DNA of 50,150 nucleotides, taken from Lawsonibacter sp. Lineage in GTDB: Bacteria > Bacillota > Clostridia > Oscillospirales > Oscillospiraceae. Shown piece after piece: positions 1-8,546 of this stretch. A program made the translations under genes and the position numbers. The number at the start of each line of letters is the position of its first letter. Within the stretch, counting starts at the first letter, position 1. Where the stretch lies: positions 1 through 50,150 of the forward strand of contig JAAWAD010000013.1 in assembly GCA_022791995.1 (NCBI GenBank), written 5' to 3'. The notes beneath the pieces were generated by a model. It saw nothing but the letters and a program-made list of their open reading frames with translations, ran no database searches and was not told where the DNA came from.

Positions 1-2
1 AG

Positions 3-182
3 ATTGTCCACGAGTTCATTGACAAAATCGTGGTATCCAAGCCGGAGAAGATAGACGGCAAGCGGCATCAGAGAGTGGACATTCACTACAACACCATTGG
101 TCTGTGGTGCGCTCCTTCCCCGGAGGAAATGGAGAAGTTGTTCCAGGAACATCTTGCAGACAAACGGAAAAAGACGGCGTAG
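3..182 (+). CDS. C-terminal end of a large serine recombinase (partial)
   Basis: The reading frame is open from the window edge to a TAG at 180-182, giving about 59 residues. The stretch with IDKIVVSKPEKIDGKR, then a YNxxGLW segment and a basic lysine-rich tail, looks like the C-terminal DUF4368-type end of large serine recombinases of Firmicutes conjugative and mobilizable elements. The catalytic domain lies outside the window, so the assignment rests on this tail alone. If correct, the recombinase probably marks the right side of an integrated element, since no other mobile-element gene follows it. It converges on the kinase gene, with a hairpin between them. Confidence 0.6.
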   Translation: MVHEFIDKIVVSKPEKIDGKRHQRVDIHYNTIGLWCAPSPEEMEKLFQEHLADKRKKTA

Positions 183-231
183 CCATAGCTATACCGCCCT
201 AATAGATAGAATTTCTTTACAGGTTTGCCGC

Positions 232-264
232 AAGGCCGACACTTCTTTACGGAGTGTCGGCCTT
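232..264. terminator. Perfect 12-bp hairpin between convergent genes
   Basis: AAGGCCGACACT at 232-243 is exactly complementary to AGTGTCGGCCTT at 253-264, with a 9-nt loop. It sits between the recombinase stop and the convergent kinase stop, so it can end transcription from either side. The run of T after the stem is weak on both strands. Confidence 0.6.
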
Positions 265-284
265 CCTGGCAACTCCTCTTTGTG

Positions 285-2855
285 TTATGCTTGCAGAATA
301 AACTTTTCCAACTGATGGGCGACTTCTTTCACGTCAATCGGCTTAGCCACATGGGCGTTCATACCGTAGTCCAGGCACCGCTGGATATCCTCCGAAAAGG
401 CGTCCGCTGTCATGGCAACAATCGGAATTCGCTTGGCATCAGGGTGGCCCGAGGCACGGATGGCCTGGGTCGCCTCATATCCGGTCATCACAGGCATCCG
501 AATGTCCATTAAAATGGCGTCATAGTACCCCTCGGAGGAGGTCTCGAATTTCTCCAGGCAGATCTTTCCGTTCTCCGCCCAATCCAACACCAAGCCCAGC
601 TCTGAAGTCAGCAACTCCTCGGCAATTTCCCAGTTCAGGTCGTTGTCCTCTGCCAGCAGAATCCGCCGGCCTTCCAACCTCTTGTTCAAGGCGCTTTCGT
701 TCTCCTGCCCTTCTTGGGTCAGATCAGACATAAAGGGCTTGAGGCCATAGAAGAGTGTGGATTTAAACAGGGGCTTGGGAATAAAGCCTGTTACCCCCGC
801 TGCCCGTGCCTCGTCCTCAATCTCGCTCCAATCATAGGCAGAAATCAACAAAATGGGAATATTGTCCCCATACAGCCGGCGAATTTCCCGTGCAGCGGTG
901 ATGCCATCCATATTGGGCAGCTTCCAGTCCAGCAGAATGATGTGGTAGTCCTGGTGGAGCTTGTGACGCTTGCCCACCATCTGAATCGCAGTCTCTGCGT
1001 CCAGACACCAGTCAGGATTCAGCCCAATGGCCTTGAGGGAAGCAACCACACTCTCGCACAGCTGCTCGTCGTCGTCCACTACCAGCATATCCCAGCTGGG
1101 GAGCACCATGTCCGCCTCCTGCACCTCTGCCTTCAGCAGGTCCAGGATGATGTGGAACTCACTGCCCTTCCCCAACTCGCTTTCCACCTGGATGGTGCCC
1201 CCCATGGCATCCACAATGTACTTGGTGATCGTCATACCCAGGCCCGTTCCCTCGGTCTTCTGTACCCGGGTGGTATCCTCCCGGCTGAAGGAGTCGAAAA
1301 TCTTCTCCTGATACTCCTTGGACATGCCGATTCCGGTATCCTTCACCACGATATGGGTACGGATATATTCCTCTCCCTTCTCCGAATCCTCCTCGTACAG
1401 GGAGACGTGGATCGCGCCGCCGTCCGGGGTAAATTTGACAGCGTTGCCCAGCAGATTAATCATCACCTGGTTCAGGCGCACACTGTCACAGCACACATTT
1501 TCAATGGAGATGTCATGGATAAAAATATTGAAGTGCTGGTGCTTTGCACGAATCTGGGGCTGGACAATGTTGACCATGCTGTCCATCACCTCGCGCAGAG
1601 AGACTTGGTCCACATTGAGGGTCATCTTTCCACTCTCGATTTTGGACATATCCAGCACATCATTAATCAGCCCCAACAAATGCTTGCTGGACAGCGCAAT
1701 TTTCCGCAGGCAGTTCTGTACCTGCTCCTTGCTGTCCACATTGGCAATGGCAATGGCAGTCATACCCACAATCGCGTTCATTGGGGTACGGATGTCGTGG
1801 CTCATGTTGGACAGGAACTCACTTTTTGCCTTATTGGCCTTCTCCGCCTCCTTACGGGCCCCATCCAGCGCTGCCATCTGCCGCTTGGTCAGGCTCAGAT
1901 ACTGCCAGAAAATAAAAATCAGAAGCAGCAGAATGACCATACAGCCCAAAAAGACCATATAAACCAGCTGATGGCTCAGCTCAGAGACCATCTGGTCCAG
2001 AATGCCATAGGGCATAACCATAATCAGGAACCACTCAGAGTAGGGCAGCTTGGTGCTGTACAGGTTGCGGCGCTCGCTGCCAATCTCCAACACAGCGGAG
2101 TAGTCCTCCCCCGCCTCCATCGCGTTCCGCAATCCTACAATATACTGCTCCACGCCAGAAATTTCAGCCTCATCAAAAATTGCCCGAATCCGATCAAAAT
2201 AGCTCTCTCGAAAGGCCTCGCCCCCTCGAATCACATAGCTGCCGTTCTTACGAATGATGTGGGAGTTTACCAGCGCATCCGAGCCCAGGGAAAGGGCCTC
2301 ACTCAGGTCATCCACAGGCAGCCCGGCCACCAGAGCAACTGACGCTTCTCCATCTGCTGTTGGATAGGCACTGGGAACTCCAATTAGAACGGTGCGTTCC
2401 TCTGCCTGATTGACGCCCACTGCCACCTTCTTTTCGCCATTGTGCATAGAGCGATAAAAGGACTCTGGATCCTCCAGTGTAATCGTATCGCCGTAAATCA
2501 TTTCCAACTGGCCATCCTGGGTATACAATGCCAGGTAGTTGAATCCCCGAGCCTCCGCGGTATACTGAAGCGTACTCCGCAGTTCCTCCTCACTGCGGCT
2601 CCCCTCCGGTGTAATGGTCTGTACAATCGCATCCAGCTGAGAGACCCGCAGATCAATAATACTCTGGAAGTGGAGTGTAATCTGTTCACTCATACTGGTC
2701 ATGTACACGCTGCCCACATGCTCAATTGTACCCTCAGTTTTCCGGTTCATGTAGACGGCCAGGAAGGCGAAGATACACAGGGTGAGCACACATACCCAAA
2801 TCAACCGGATAGCCAAAAAGCGGATTGGATTGACGGCTTCCCTGCTTCGATTCAT
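285..2855 (-). CDS. Hybrid sensor histidine kinase (dCache-like sensor, HisKA, HATPase, two REC domains)
   Basis: This 856-residue inner-membrane kinase has one TM segment near residues 10-32, a long extracytoplasmic dCache-like sensor to about 305, and a second TM near 310-335. The HisKA helix follows with H353 in FLSNMSHDIRTP, then an HATPase domain with the N box (NLLGNAVKF), DTGIGM and GTGLGM motifs. Two receiver domains come last, with predicted phospho-acceptors D643 (LLDWKLPNMDG) and D784 (LMDIRMPVMTG). The start is ATG at 2855, because AGGAGG lies 8 nt upstream and the ATG overlaps the Hpt stop as ATGA. A longer in-frame reading from 3020 would run through the Hpt gene. The ligand is unknown. 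Phosphate probably passes to the stand-alone Hpt and on to the HD-GYP/GGDEF regulator of the same operon. Confidence 0.93.
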   Translation of the reverse strand: MNRSREAVNPIRFLAIRLIWVCVLTLCIFAFLAVYMNRKTEGTIEHVGSVYMTSMSEQITLHFQSIIDLRVSQLDAIVQTITPEGSRSEEELRSTLQYTAEARGFNYLALYTQDGQLEMIYGDTITLEDPESFYRSMHNGEKKVAVGVNQAEERTVLIGVPSAYPTADGEASVALVAGLPVDDLSEALSLGSDALVNSHIIRKNGSYVIRGGEAFRESYFDRIRAIFDEAEISGVEQYIVGLRNAMEAGEDYSAVLEIGSERRNLYSTKLPYSEWFLIMVMPYGILDQMVSELSHQLVYMVFLGCMVILLLLIFIFWQYLSLTKRQMAALDGARKEAEKANKAKSEFLSNMSHDIRTPMNAIVGMTAIAIANVDSKEQVQNCLRKIALSSKHLLGLINDVLDMSKIESGKMTLNVDQVSLREVMDSMVNIVQPQIRAKHQHFNIFIHDISIENVCCDSVRLNQVMINLLGNAVKFTPDGGAIHVSLYEEDSEKGEEYIRTHIVVKDTGIGMSKEYQEKIFDSFSREDTTRVQKTEGTGLGMTITKYIVDAMGGTIQVESELGKGSEFHIILDLLKAEVQEADMVLPSWDMLVVDDDEQLCESVVASLKAIGLNPDWCLDAETAIQMVGKRHKLHQDYHIILLDWKLPNMDGITAAREIRRLYGDNIPILLISAYDWSEIEDEARAAGVTGFIPKPLFKSTLFYGLKPFMSDLTQEGQENESALNKRLEGRRILLAEDNDLNWEIAEELLTSELGLVLDWAENGKICLEKFETSSEGYYDAILMDIRMPVMTGYEATQAIRASGHPDAKRIPIVAMTADAFSEDIQRCLDYGMNAHVAKPIDVKEVAHQLEKFILQA

Positions 2856-3214
2856 CCCCCGGCCTCCTTTTGGAAGGCCTGGATTGCGCAGACTGTTATC
2901 TGGTAATCCTCCTTCACCTGTTGATACAGTGCAGGGGCCTGGGGAGTAAAGCCGCTCCGCAGAGCCTCGCTCAACTGGCTGCTGGAGTCGCCCAGAGCGG
3001 TGAAGCTCAGATTCTGGCACATCCCCTTGATGGTGTGGGCAGCCCGGAAGGCCTCCTGATAGTCCTCCGCCTCCATAGACTTACAGAGCAAGTCATAACT
3101 GCTGTCCGATAAAAATTTCAGAACAAATTTTTGGACCAGCCGCTCACTGCGCAGGCGTCCGACGACCTCCTCATAGCTGCCTCCTATGGCGGCATAGCAC
3201 TCCTGTAATGTCAT
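2852..3214 (-). CDS. Stand-alone Hpt phosphotransfer protein
   Basis: This 120-residue helical protein has the Hpt signature AAHTIKGMCQNLSF, with H60 as the predicted phosphorylated histidine. It has no other domain. The start ATG overlaps the stop of the upstream response-regulator gene, and its own stop overlaps the start of the kinase gene, both as 4-nt ATGA overlaps. Translation of all three proteins is therefore coupled. The natural reading is a phosphorelay intermediate between the hybrid kinase and the HD-GYP/GGDEF protein. Partner specificity is inferred from operon position only. Confidence 0.9.
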   Translation of the reverse strand: MTLQECYAAIGGSYEEVVGRLRSERLVQKFVLKFLSDSSYDLLCKSMEAEDYQEAFRAAHTIKGMCQNLSFTALGDSSSQLSEALRSGFTPQAPALYQQVKEDYQITVCAIQAFQKEAGG

Positions 3215-5304
3215 TTTGACTCTCCTCCTTGTTCGTTGGATCCGTTGTCGATGGGGGAAATCACAGACAATGTCTTCTCCATAGAGCTGTCAAAAAATCG
3301 ATAGTGACCCCGACCGCCCCGTTTCACTGTGTACAGCGCCTGGTCTGCTGCATGAAACAGTGTTTCGTATTCTGTCCCGACCTCGGCCGTCACTGCCACC
3401 CCCATGCTGATGGAGATGGGGAAGTTCTCATATTTTCCTCCAGCCAAGCTCTGATATACCCGCTGAATGGCCAATTCTGGGTCAGTTTTGTACTCCAGGA
3501 AGATCAGAAACTCGTCCCCGCCCACCCGGGCAGCGATATCTCCGCTACGCACGCTGTGACGCAGCCGCTCAGCGATGTACTTCAGAACCTCGTCTCCAAA
3601 CATATGTCCAAAGGTGTCGTTGGCCGACTTGAAATGGTCCAGATCCAAAATGGCCATGGCATACCGGCCGTCAGGGCGTTCCTTCAGCCGGGCCATGATC
3701 CGCTCCCGGGCATTGGCGTGGTTCAGCAGGTTGGTCATCGCGTCATGAGAGGCCATCTGTTCCAGGTTGTTCAGCTTGGTCCGGGACTCATGAACGTCGA
3801 TTGCCTTACCGATGGTGCCGGTGTACCGCGGCGGCTCGTCCGAGGACCACATGGCCCGAGCCGTAATACGGAACCACCGGGGGCCTGTGGGAAGCTGTAT
3901 CTGACAGTCGTAGGTCACAACCGGGTTGCCCGGGGTCGTACTGTGAAGCATGGCGGCCAGGCCCTGAAGGTCCTCCTCCTTCATCAGAGAGAGAACTTTT
4001 CGGTTCTGGCGGGGATCAATGGTGAACTCCTCCAGACCAAGCTTCTCCGCCCCCCAGGAGGTAAGCGTTACCATAGCGGGCTGGAGGGTATACTCAAACT
4101 GAATTTCCTCGGTGAGGGAGGCAAAGAAGTTGTATTTCATCCGCTCGTGCTCCAGAAGCTGTAACGTGCGCTCCGAGGCGGTCAGCTCCTCGTGCCGCTG
4201 CATCTCCTGCACAATATTCTGCATCGTCCGCTGGTCAGCCTTATCCTGATAGCCACTGTTCATGACGTCGGGAAGCTCAGGTGCGATGTCCTGAAGGCAC
4301 TCCAGCATCAGTGGGTTGAAGACGCCGCACTTTCCATCCAGAATCATTTGGACAGCTGTCTCGTGGGGGATAGGCGGTTTATAGACCCGTTCACTGGTGA
4401 GAGCGTCATATACGTCGGCCATAGCCACAATCTGGGCGGAAATGGGAATTTCGTCCCCCTTCAATCCATCGGGATAGCCCCGGCCATCGTAGCGCTCATG
4501 ATGCCAGCGGCAGATATCATAGGCAACCTTGACCAGGGGCTCCTGCTGGTGGAAGGGCAACTTGGACAGCATATCGGCGCCAATCATGGAGTGGGTCTTC
4601 ATCAGGGCAAACTCCTCATTGGTCAGCTTACCCGGCTTGTTCAGTACCTCATCGGGAATCGCAATTTTCCCAATATCATGCAGGGCAGAGGCTGTCCCTA
4701 TCATGGAGATATCCGCCTGCGTGATGTTGTAGCGGTCTGTCTTTTGCATCAGCGTCTTCAGCAGCAGCTCCGTTAATGTGCGGACATGGAGCACGTGCAT
4801 CCCGCTCTCTCCATTCCGAAACTCCACAATGTGGCTGAGGATATCAATCATCAGATTGTTATTTTGCTCTTTTTCATAGATCTGGTCGGCCACCATGTTG
4901 ACCAGCTTTTTCTGCTTGGCGTACAGCAGGATGGTATTCACCACCCGGCGGTGGACCACCAGGGCGTCAAAGGGGCGGCTGATAAAGTCCGTCACACCCA
5001 GACCATAAGCCCGCTCCACATGGGAGGCACTGCTCTCTGCCGAGATCATAATCACCGGGATATCCTCAATCCAGTGCTGCTGATTCATCCAGGTGAGAAC
5101 CCCAAAGCCGTCCATTTTGGGCATGACGATGTCCAGCAGGACCACAGACAATTCGCTGCCATACTTTTGAAGGGCAGCCACCGCCTGAACCCCGTCCTCT
5201 GCTTCCACGATCTCGTACTCGTCCCCCAGCATATCGGCCAGAATAGACCGATTCATTTCTGAGTCGTCCGCAATCAAGATATTCTGCCTGCGTTTCTGTC
5301 CCAT
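3211..5304 (-). CDS. Response regulator with REC, HD-GYP and GGDEF domains (c-di-GMP turnover)
   Basis: This 697-residue cytoplasmic protein begins with a receiver domain with D58 (VVLLDIVMPKMDG). Next is a complete HD-GYP phosphodiesterase domain with ALHDIGK and HHERYDGRGYP near residue 268. A PAS-like segment (about 400-520) follows, then a diguanylate cyclase domain with intact GGDEF at 595-599. RSGD lies five residues before GGDEF, which fits the RxxD inhibitory I-site. Both c-di-GMP synthesis and breakdown motifs are thus intact in one protein. I chose ATG 5304. An in-frame GTG at 5316 lies directly against the AGGAAG site, which is too close for it to serve. It is the first gene of a three-gene overlapping operon with Hpt and the hybrid kinase. 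Confidence 0.92.
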   Translation of the reverse strand: MGQKRRQNILIADDSEMNRSILADMLGDEYEIVEAEDGVQAVAALQKYGSELSVVLLDIVMPKMDGFGVLTWMNQQHWIEDIPVIMISAESSASHVERAYGLGVTDFISRPFDALVVHRRVVNTILLYAKQKKLVNMVADQIYEKEQNNNLMIDILSHIVEFRNGESGMHVLHVRTLTELLLKTLMQKTDRYNITQADISMIGTASALHDIGKIAIPDEVLNKPGKLTNEEFALMKTHSMIGADMLSKLPFHQQEPLVKVAYDICRWHHERYDGRGYPDGLKGDEIPISAQIVAMADVYDALTSERVYKPPIPHETAVQMILDGKCGVFNPLMLECLQDIAPELPDVMNSGYQDKADQRTMQNIVQEMQRHEELTASERTLQLLEHERMKYNFFASLTEEIQFEYTLQPAMVTLTSWGAEKLGLEEFTIDPRQNRKVLSLMKEEDLQGLAAMLHSTTPGNPVVTYDCQIQLPTGPRWFRITARAMWSSDEPPRYTGTIGKAIDVHESRTKLNNLEQMASHDAMTNLLNHANARERIMARLKERPDGRYAMAILDLDHFKSANDTFGHMFGDEVLKYIAERLRHSVRSGDIAARVGGDEFLIFLEYKTDPELAIQRVYQSLAGGKYENFPISISMGVAVTAEVGTEYETLFHAADQALYTVKRGGRGHYRFFDSSMEKTLSVISPIDNGSNEQGGESK

Positions 5305-5430
5305 TATGGAAATCACTTCCTATCCATGCTCGTTCTGGATCTACAGACACACAAGAGGCAATCAGGCGCCAGACTTGTTCTGATCAGACCTTCTTATCCT
5401 GCTGAGCTCCAGCGCAAATTTATTTTCCTT

Positions 5431-5459
5431 ATTATAACACCTTCCACCTGTCTCGGCAA
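5431..5459 (-). promoter_or_regulatory. Sigma-A promoter of the signalling operon
   Basis: On the minus strand TTGCCG (5459-5454) is followed after exactly 17 nt by TATAAT (5436-5431). The expected start site near 5424 leaves a leader of about 120 nt before the regulator ATG at 5304. Confidence 0.75.
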
Positions 5460-5610
5460 GATATTATTTCAGGCTTTTCGCTTTATCCCGCTCCTTTTTT
5501 CTTTTCCTTTTCCATCCATTTCCTCTTTTGCCTGGAAAAATACCCAGTTTCCCCCACATTTTTCCGCGTTTTCCGCTTGCTCTCTGTAGGAATCCTGCCC
5601 TAGACCGCAG
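5460..5610. other. Intergenic stretch without a gene
   Basis: Between the his terminator and the signalling promoter lies a T/C-rich, relatively AT-rich sequence. I find no plausible reading frame with a ribosome binding site and no further hairpin. It is probably spacer between two minus-strand operons. Confidence 0.5.
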
Positions 5611-5650
5611 AAAAAAGCGGCGCATCAGACAAATTGCCTGACACGCCGCC
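5611..5650 (-). terminator. Intrinsic terminator of the his operon
   Basis: The minus-strand transcript can form a 14-bp stem (arms 5650-5636 and 5630-5617), including three G-U pairs, followed at once by six U. It lies just past the hisB stop at 5660. Confidence 0.85.
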
Positions 5651-5659
5651 TCCAGAGCA

Positions 5660-6235
5660 CTACAGCACACCCTTGGTGGATACCACCCTGGCGCCCTCCA
5701 CCCGGACTGCCTCCTGGATCGAGACCCCCAGGGATTTAAACAAAGCCTCCGTTATATGATGGGCATTGGCCCCATAGCAGCACCGCTGATGGAGCGTGAG
5801 GCCGGCGTGCATCGCCAGGGCCCGCATAAACTCCACTGTGAGACAGGCGTCATATTCCCCGATCACCGTCTGGGGCATATCTGCATCAAAGACCAGAAAG
5901 GGCCGGTTGGAAAAATCCAGGGCGGTGAAGCACAGGGCCTCGTCCATGGGGATATAGGCCGAAGCAAAGCGCCGGATTCCTCTCCGGTCCCCCAGCGCCG
6001 CCTTCAACGCCTGCCCCAGGACAATGCCAGTGTCTTCCACTGTGTGATGGCCGTCCACCTCCAGGTCCCCTTTCACCGTCAGTTCCAAACCCCACCCGGC
6101 ATAGAAGGCCAGGGCGGTGAGCATGTGGTCAAAAAAACCGATGCCGGTGGCAATTTCCACCGCTCCTCCGTCCAGGGACAGCTTCAGTGTTATGTCACTC
6201 TCTTTTGTTTTCCGCGCAATCTCCGCACAGCGCAT
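5660..6235 (-). CDS. hisB: Imidazoleglycerol-phosphate dehydratase
   Basis: A 191-residue stand-alone IGP dehydratase, the sixth step of histidine synthesis, which converts imidazole glycerol phosphate to imidazole acetol phosphate. The paired metal-binding motifs are present: FFDHML and DGHHTVED in the first half, and FMRALAMHAG and GANAHHITEALFK in the second. There is no fused phosphatase domain, unlike the enterobacterial form. The start is ATG 6235 with GAGGAG about 7 nt upstream. A longer reading to 6286 would overlap the preceding gene and has no ribosome site. It is the last gene of the operon, 14 nt after the DUF4261-like gene and just before a strong terminator. Confidence 0.96.
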   Translation of the reverse strand: MRCAEIARKTKESDITLKLSLDGGAVEIATGIGFFDHMLTALAFYAGWGLELTVKGDLEVDGHHTVEDTGIVLGQALKAALGDRRGIRRFASAYIPMDEALCFTALDFSNRPFLVFDADMPQTVIGEYDACLTVEFMRALAMHAGLTLHQRCCYGANAHHITEALFKSLGVSIQEAVRVEGARVVSTKGVL

Positions 6236-6249
6236 GGTCTCTCTCCTCT

Positions 6250-7158
6250 CTACTGCCGCCCTCCGGCGGCATAGGGGCTGGGACACACGTCCATCAGCTC
6301 CCGCTTGGGGGCAACAATGGCGTCCTCATACTGACAGCGCCACTGGATGTCCCGGCTCAGCTGACCGTCCTCTGTAACCCCATCCACTGTCTCGCCGCTT
6401 TTTATGGGGGCGTTGTGGGCAAAGATATAGCTGCACAAATTATAGGTGTGCATCACAAGAACGTCAGGGTTCAGGGTGTGGAAGTGGAACTGGACATCGG
6501 GAAGGCCCATGGCGTACATGCCCAGGCTGTCAAGTATTTTGTCCTCGCTGCCCTGAATGTTGAAAAGCCGCACATTTACTCCGAAGTAGACAAAGCGGTC
6601 CTCCCGGGGAATCTTGTGGCTTCGGACCTGCTCCGCCGTGAACAGCTTCCAGGCGTGGGGGAACCAGACGCCCAGACAGTCGGGAAAAAGCTCCACCGCC
6701 GCTTCCAGGTAATCCATCAGCATCGCGCACCGCTGGGGATAGTCCATCACCGCCATCATGTCGGAAAGTAGTATCTTGTGGGTTGCTCTCTCCAGCAGCT
6801 TGTCCCCCTTGGGGACATTCCACAGCTGGCTGCGCTCCATGGAACCGATTTCCGCTTGGTCAAAGGGCTGGGGCGGAAACATCACCACCTGAGAGGGCAG
6901 CTTCCCGTCCTGAAACTGGGCCATGTGCTTGGGGACGGCAAAGGATCTGGCCTCACCGCCGCTTACCAAATCCACCTGGCCGTATTTCTTCTCCAGAACC
7001 TGCTGCATCCTTTCCAGCGCGGGCATCTGAGGGGTATGGTCAAAGAGAAGCCACATGAAGTAGACAGGTTGCTCCTTCCCCTCCAAATCCAGGGGCTCCT
7101 CCGGCTTAGCCTCCTGCGTTTTCTCCGGTTTCTTTCGGAATTTGTCCAAAAATCCCAT
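6250..7158 (-). CDS. DUF4261-like protein of unknown function inside the his operon
   Basis: This 302-residue protein begins with a short basic segment (MGFLDKFRKKPEK) resembling the N-termini of many membrane-associated cytoplasmic proteins, but it has no TM segment. From about residue 30 it matches my recollection of DUF4261: an opening strand with WLLFDHTPQMP, an LEKKYGQVD helix, a central VWFPHAW segment, and a late TLGMYAxGLPDVQ-type motif (here DSLGMYAMGLPDVQ). No catalytic residues can be named. It has its own good ribosome site (AAGGAGG) and lies between hisD and hisB in the same direction. It is therefore probably cotranscribed with histidine enzymes, but nothing in the sequence ties it to histidine synthesis. 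Confidence 0.65.
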   Translation of the reverse strand: MGFLDKFRKKPEKTQEAKPEEPLDLEGKEQPVYFMWLLFDHTPQMPALERMQQVLEKKYGQVDLVSGGEARSFAVPKHMAQFQDGKLPSQVVMFPPQPFDQAEIGSMERSQLWNVPKGDKLLERATHKILLSDMMAVMDYPQRCAMLMDYLEAAVELFPDCLGVWFPHAWKLFTAEQVRSHKIPREDRFVYFGVNVRLFNIQGSEDKILDSLGMYAMGLPDVQFHFHTLNPDVLVMHTYNLCSYIFAHNAPIKSGETVDGVTEDGQLSRDIQWRCQYEDAIVAPKRELMDVCPSPYAAGGRQ

Positions 7159-7250
7159 GAAAAATCCTCCTTATCGGGCAGCTTGGGCTTCACCCTGGAC
7201 CCACCACCCTTTGAAAAAGAGCGGCCCTAAATTTTAGCTGTTTTTTGAGA

Positions 7251-8546
7251 TCAGCTTGGTTCCGAGTGGCTTTCTTCCAAGCGCACCCGGATGGAGTTGG
7301 CATGGGCGGTGAGGCCCTCTGCCTCCGCTAGGGTGACAATCTCCTTCGCCAAGGGCTGTAGGGTCTCCCGGCTGAACTCCAGCACGCTCATGGATTTCAA
7401 AAAGGCATCTACACTGAGAGGAGAGAAGAACCGGGCGGTGCCGCTGGTGGGCAGAACGTGGTCCGGCCCAGCCAGATAGTCCCCCAGAGGTTCCGGGGTA
7501 TAGGCCCCCAGAAACACAGCCCCGGCGTTTTTCACCAGAGGCAGCAGGGCCCTGGGGTTTTTGGTGACGAGCTCCAAGTGCTCTGGGGCAATCTCGTTGG
7601 CCAGGGCAACGCAGTCCTCCAAACTCTGACAGACAATGGCACATCCGAAATCCCGCAGGGACGCCTTAATCGTCTCCTGGCGCTCCAGGCCGGCCAGCTG
7701 GCGTTCCACCTCCTCCGAAACCCGCTGGGCCAACTCCTGGCTATCCGTGAGGAGGACGGCGGAGGCCAGCCTGTCGTGCTCCGCCTGGGACAGCAGGTCG
7801 GCGGCCACATAGTGGGGCTGGGCAGACTGGTCGGCAATCACCAGCACCTCGGATGGTCCGGCTACCATGTCGATGTCCACCGCCCCATAGGCCAGCCGCT
7901 TGGCCGCGGCCACATAGGCGTTGCCCGGCCCCACCAGCTTATCCACCTTTGGGATAAACCCTGCACCATAGGTGAGCGCGGCGATGGCCTGGGCTCCGCC
8001 CACAGCAATCAGCCGATCCACCCCCGCAATCTTAGCGGCAGCCAGCACTGGCATACTGAGATTCCGGGTGGGCGGCGTCACCATAACCACCTCCCGCACC
8101 CCGGCCACCTTGGCGGGGACCACGTTCATCAGCACACTGCTGGGATAGGCGGCGGTACCTCCGGGGACATACACCCCCACCCGGTCCAGGGGACGGAGGA
8201 TGCGGCCCACCATCCCGCCATCCGGGGATGGCCACTCCGCCGATTTCTTTATCAGGCGCTGGTTGTAGTCCCGGATATTCCGGGCGGCGTGCTCCAGTGC
8301 GGCAACAAGGGCCGGCGGACAGGCGTCATAGGCCTCCGCCAAGGCTTCCGGGGGAATTTCGCAGGGGACGGCATGGTCAAATTGACGGGTATACCGCTCC
8401 ACAGCGGCAAATCCCTCTGCCTGTACAGCAGCCATCACAACCTGCACCGTCTGCACAATATCTTCACTCTGGGCCGCGGCCCGGGCGGCCATGGCCTTCA
8501 GCTGGGTCTGCTCTGCCGCTCCGTCCGCCGTAATAATGGAAATCAT
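7251..8546 (-). CDS. hisD: Histidinol dehydrogenase
   Basis: This 431-residue zinc enzyme performs the last two steps, oxidising L-histidinol to L-histidine with two NAD+. Family motifs are in place: GVYVPGGTAAYPSSVLMNVVPAKVAG (cited here as a region, residues about 123-148), VGPGNAYV, MVAGPSEVLV, the zinc-site SQAEHD, and the catalytic Glu-His pair in NEIAPEHLEL. The length is normal. The ATG overlaps the hisG stop by 4 nt (ATGA), so the two are translationally coupled. A 92-nt gap separates it from the downstream DUF4261-like gene. That gap contains no clear terminator. Confidence 0.97.
   Translation of the reverse strand: MISIITADGAAEQTQLKAMAARAAAQSEDIVQTVQVVMAAVQAEGFAAVERYTRQFDHAVPCEIPPEALAEAYDACPPALVAALEHAARNIRDYNQRLIKKSAEWPSPDGGMVGRILRPLDRVGVYVPGGTAAYPSSVLMNVVPAKVAGVREVVMVTPPTRNLSMPVLAAAKIAGVDRLIAVGGAQAIAALTYGAGFIPKVDKLVGPGNAYVAAAKRLAYGAVDIDMVAGPSEVLVIADQSAQPHYVAADLLSQAEHDRLASAVLLTDSQELAQRVSEEVERQLAGLERQETIKASLRDFGCAIVCQSLEDCVALANEIAPEHLELVTKNPRALLPLVKNAGAVFLGAYTPEPLGDYLAGPDHVLPTSGTARFFSPLSVDAFLKSMSVLEFSRETLQPLAKEIVTLAEAEGLTAHANSIRVRLEESHSEPS

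Noticed and set aside
714-2342. A 542-codon plus-strand frame opposite the hybrid kinase.
   Set aside because: Same reason. The minus strand carries the intact kinase motifs.
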